27,205 nt of DNA, from positions 1 to 27,205 of the forward strand of contig CAZJHX010000143.1 of assembly GCA_964545715.1 (NCBI GenBank). The letters run 5' to 3'. Below are positions 25,965 through 27,205 of the stretch, in pieces. Both the position numbers and the translations under genes were made by a program. The first letter of the stretch is position 1, and every line of letters starts with the position of its first letter. This DNA is from CAZJHX01 sp964545715. Its GTDB lineage: Bacteria; Myxococcota_A; UBA9042; GCA-2863065. The notes under the pieces were generated by a model. It did no database searches and was not told the DNA's origin. It saw only the letters and a program-made list of their open reading frames with translations.

Positions 25965-27119
25965 CTACTGAACCAGGTGCACGAGCACGGGGAAGTGGTC
26001 CGAATAGTCCTTCTTCCACGCCGAAAACTCGGACTCAGGCTTGCCTTTGACCTCGGCGGTGACCGACTCGAAGCTGGAGTATAGATCGCCCGTCAAGATG
26101 GCGTGATCGAGGAACTCGCCGTCCTTCCAATCGCCGTTGACGTCCGTGCCGTAGCCGGTGCTGGTGACGGTGCCCAGGGGAAGCTGCTGAGTCACGAAAT
26201 AGTAGTCGGGCTCCGCATCCAGAAAGGTGTCGACGTACGCGTTTTTGGCCGGCGGATCGTAGGGATCGTCGTTGAAGTCTCCGATCATCACGTAGCGCTT
26301 GTCGGCCTGCCCCGCGATGTACTTGTCCATCTTCTCGCAAGCCTCGCGGCGCCGGTCGACGTCGTCTTTGAAAGCCTTGAGATGCAGGACGATGACCTTG
26401 AAAGTAGAAGCGCCTTTCTCGCCGGTGACGGTCACGTCCGCGATGATCGGAGGGCGCGGGAAGGCCGACCAATCGCTCTCCCAGACGACCTCCCAGTCGT
26501 TGAGCGTGGTCGTGGACTTGCGCCAGATCAGACCGACTGTGCTGTCTTTGGTGTCCCAGGGAGCGTGCACGCCGTCGTAGTCGGGCATCTTCTCCAACAG
26601 CACATCCCAGGCCTGCTCGCCGCCACCGTTGGAGCCGTCTTTGACCTTAAGCTCCTGCACCGCGAGCACGTCCACATCCAGGCTCTGGATCATGTCGGCG
26701 ATGTCGTCGATGCGAAACTCAGAGGTCCCGTACTTGGAGAAGTTGTGCAGGTTCCAGGTGCCGATCGTGAGCGCGACCGATCCGTCGGTGCCCGTGGCCA
26801 CGCCGGTGTCTGTGCCGGTTGTCGATGTGGTGTCGTCTCCGGTGTCCGCGGTGCCGGTGGTCGAGCCGGTGTCGCCCGTGTCGCCGGTATCCCCGGTCCC
26901 GGTGTCACCGGAGTCGTCGGTGCCGGTATCGACGTCGGTGGTGTCGTCGCCCCCGGTGGTTGTGCCACTGGTCGGTGATTTGGACCCAGCGTCCTGCTTG
27001 TTTGGATTGACGTATGGACTGCCCGAGCGTATGCACCCGCTTGTTATCAGAGCGAGTGCAGCGGCTGCCACGAGGATGGTTGGTCGGTGGTCGATGCGCA
27101 CGGCGGCGTATGCTACCAT
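25965..27119 (-). CDS. Lipoprotein of the endonuclease/exonuclease/phosphatase (EEP) family
   Basis: A 384-residue lipoprotein. The signal peptide ends at ALITSGC (Cys 29). Residues about 35-110 are a Gly/Thr/Asp/Ser linker with many DTG units. The C-terminal domain (about 118-384) carries the EEP motifs: GTWNLHNF (about 119), QELK with the metal-binding Glu (about 154), GDFNDDP (about 278) and YSDHFPV with the catalytic His (about 371). The family hydrolyses phosphodiesters or phosphomonoesters with Mg; a surface-anchored member could be a DNase or phosphatase. ATG 27119 has GAGAG just upstream; GTG 27101 is an alternative, with TAGCAT 8 nt ahead of it. It is divergent from the gene at 27155. 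Confidence 0.9.
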   Translation of the reverse strand: MVAYAAVRIDHRPTILVAAAALALITSGCIRSGSPYVNPNKQDAGSKSPTSGTTTGGDDTTDVDTGTDDSGDTGTGDTGDTGDTGSTTGTADTGDDTTSTTGTDTGVATGTDGSVALTIGTWNLHNFSKYGTSEFRIDDIADMIQSLDVDVLAVQELKVKDGSNGGGEQAWDVLLEKMPDYDGVHAPWDTKDSTVGLIWRKSTTTLNDWEVVWESDWSAFPRPPIIADVTVTGEKGASTFKVIVLHLKAFKDDVDRRREACEKMDKYIAGQADKRYVMIGDFNDDPYDPPAKNAYVDTFLDAEPDYYFVTQQLPLGTVTSTGYGTDVNGDWKDGEFLDHAILTGDLYSSFESVTAEVKGKPESEFSAWKKDYSDHFPVLVHLVQ

Positions 27120-27154
27120 TCGCGCTCTCAAATATTTAGCTAGGTGTTGCCTGA

Positions 27155-27205
27155 ATGAAGAACAGTGCACTGCTGATCGCGATCTTGAGCCTCGTGGTGC
27201 TGGGT
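27155..27205 (+). CDS. Start of an exported protein, 3'-truncated by window edge
   Basis: ATG at 27155 opens a frame of 17 codons to the window edge, MKNSALLIAILSLVVLG: a positive residue followed by a hydrophobic core, as in a signal peptide. AGGTG lies about 8 nt upstream. The start is 35 bp from that of the divergent EEP gene. Nothing can be said of its function. Confidence 0.6.
   Translation, partial: MKNSALLIAILSLVVLG

Overview
The window looks like a GC-rich chromosome segment from a myxobacterium-like lineage (Myxococcota or Bradymonadota type). This is inference. It rests on three proteins with Asp-Thr-Gly repeat linkers, two predicted sigma-54 activators (one FHA-type, one fused to a Ser/Thr kinase), a second Ser/Thr kinase with a PEGA-like tail, a secreted fibrinogen-like protein and a bacterial oxidosqualene cyclase. 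I see no rRNA, tRNA, CRISPR array, transposase or phage gene.

Layout. 1-866: 3' part of a Cys-rich protein with Asp-Thr-Gly repeats. 873-4897: cytochrome P450 (-), TetR regulator (+) and oxidosqualene cyclase (-). The P450 and tetR diverge from a doubled palindromic operator, and the tetR and cyclase 3' ends overlap; this is the best candidate for a sterol or triterpenoid locus. 4952-6658: Ser/Thr kinase with zinc-ribbon-like N-terminus, membrane segment and PEGA-like tail. 6660-8779 (-): a lipoprotein with a possible caspase-fold His/Cys dyad, followed by a double VOC/glyoxalase protein. 8934-10346: secreted fibrinogen-like protein. 10347-10740: 51-bp tandem repeats interrupted by a 100-N assembly gap. 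10764-13781 (-): polytopic GT-C-like membrane protein and an FHA sigma-54 activator. 13838-14818: DUF3050 protein. 14769-16259 (-): radical SAM protein. 16479-17129: lipoprotein behind a near-perfect sigma-54 promoter. 17133-18878 (-): OPT-family transporter. 18928-23409: a 1493-residue kinase / P-loop / TPR / GAF / sigma-54 AAA+ / HTH protein. 23388-27119 (-): three lipoproteins (two beta-propellers and an EEP-family nuclease/phosphatase). 27155-end: start of another exported protein.

Architecture. Strand changes at 14 of 18 gene junctions. Six of the seven convergent pairs either overlap (by 22, 28 and 50 bp) or lie within 6 bp of each other; the exception holds the 51-bp repeat array. Several starts sit 6-7 nt behind a TANNNT hexamer, which suggests leaderless transcripts. 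The genes look like many small independently controlled units rather than long operons. The strongest leads are the cyclase/P450/TetR cluster, the giant kinase-activator fusion and the sigma-54 promoter that gives such activators a possible local target.
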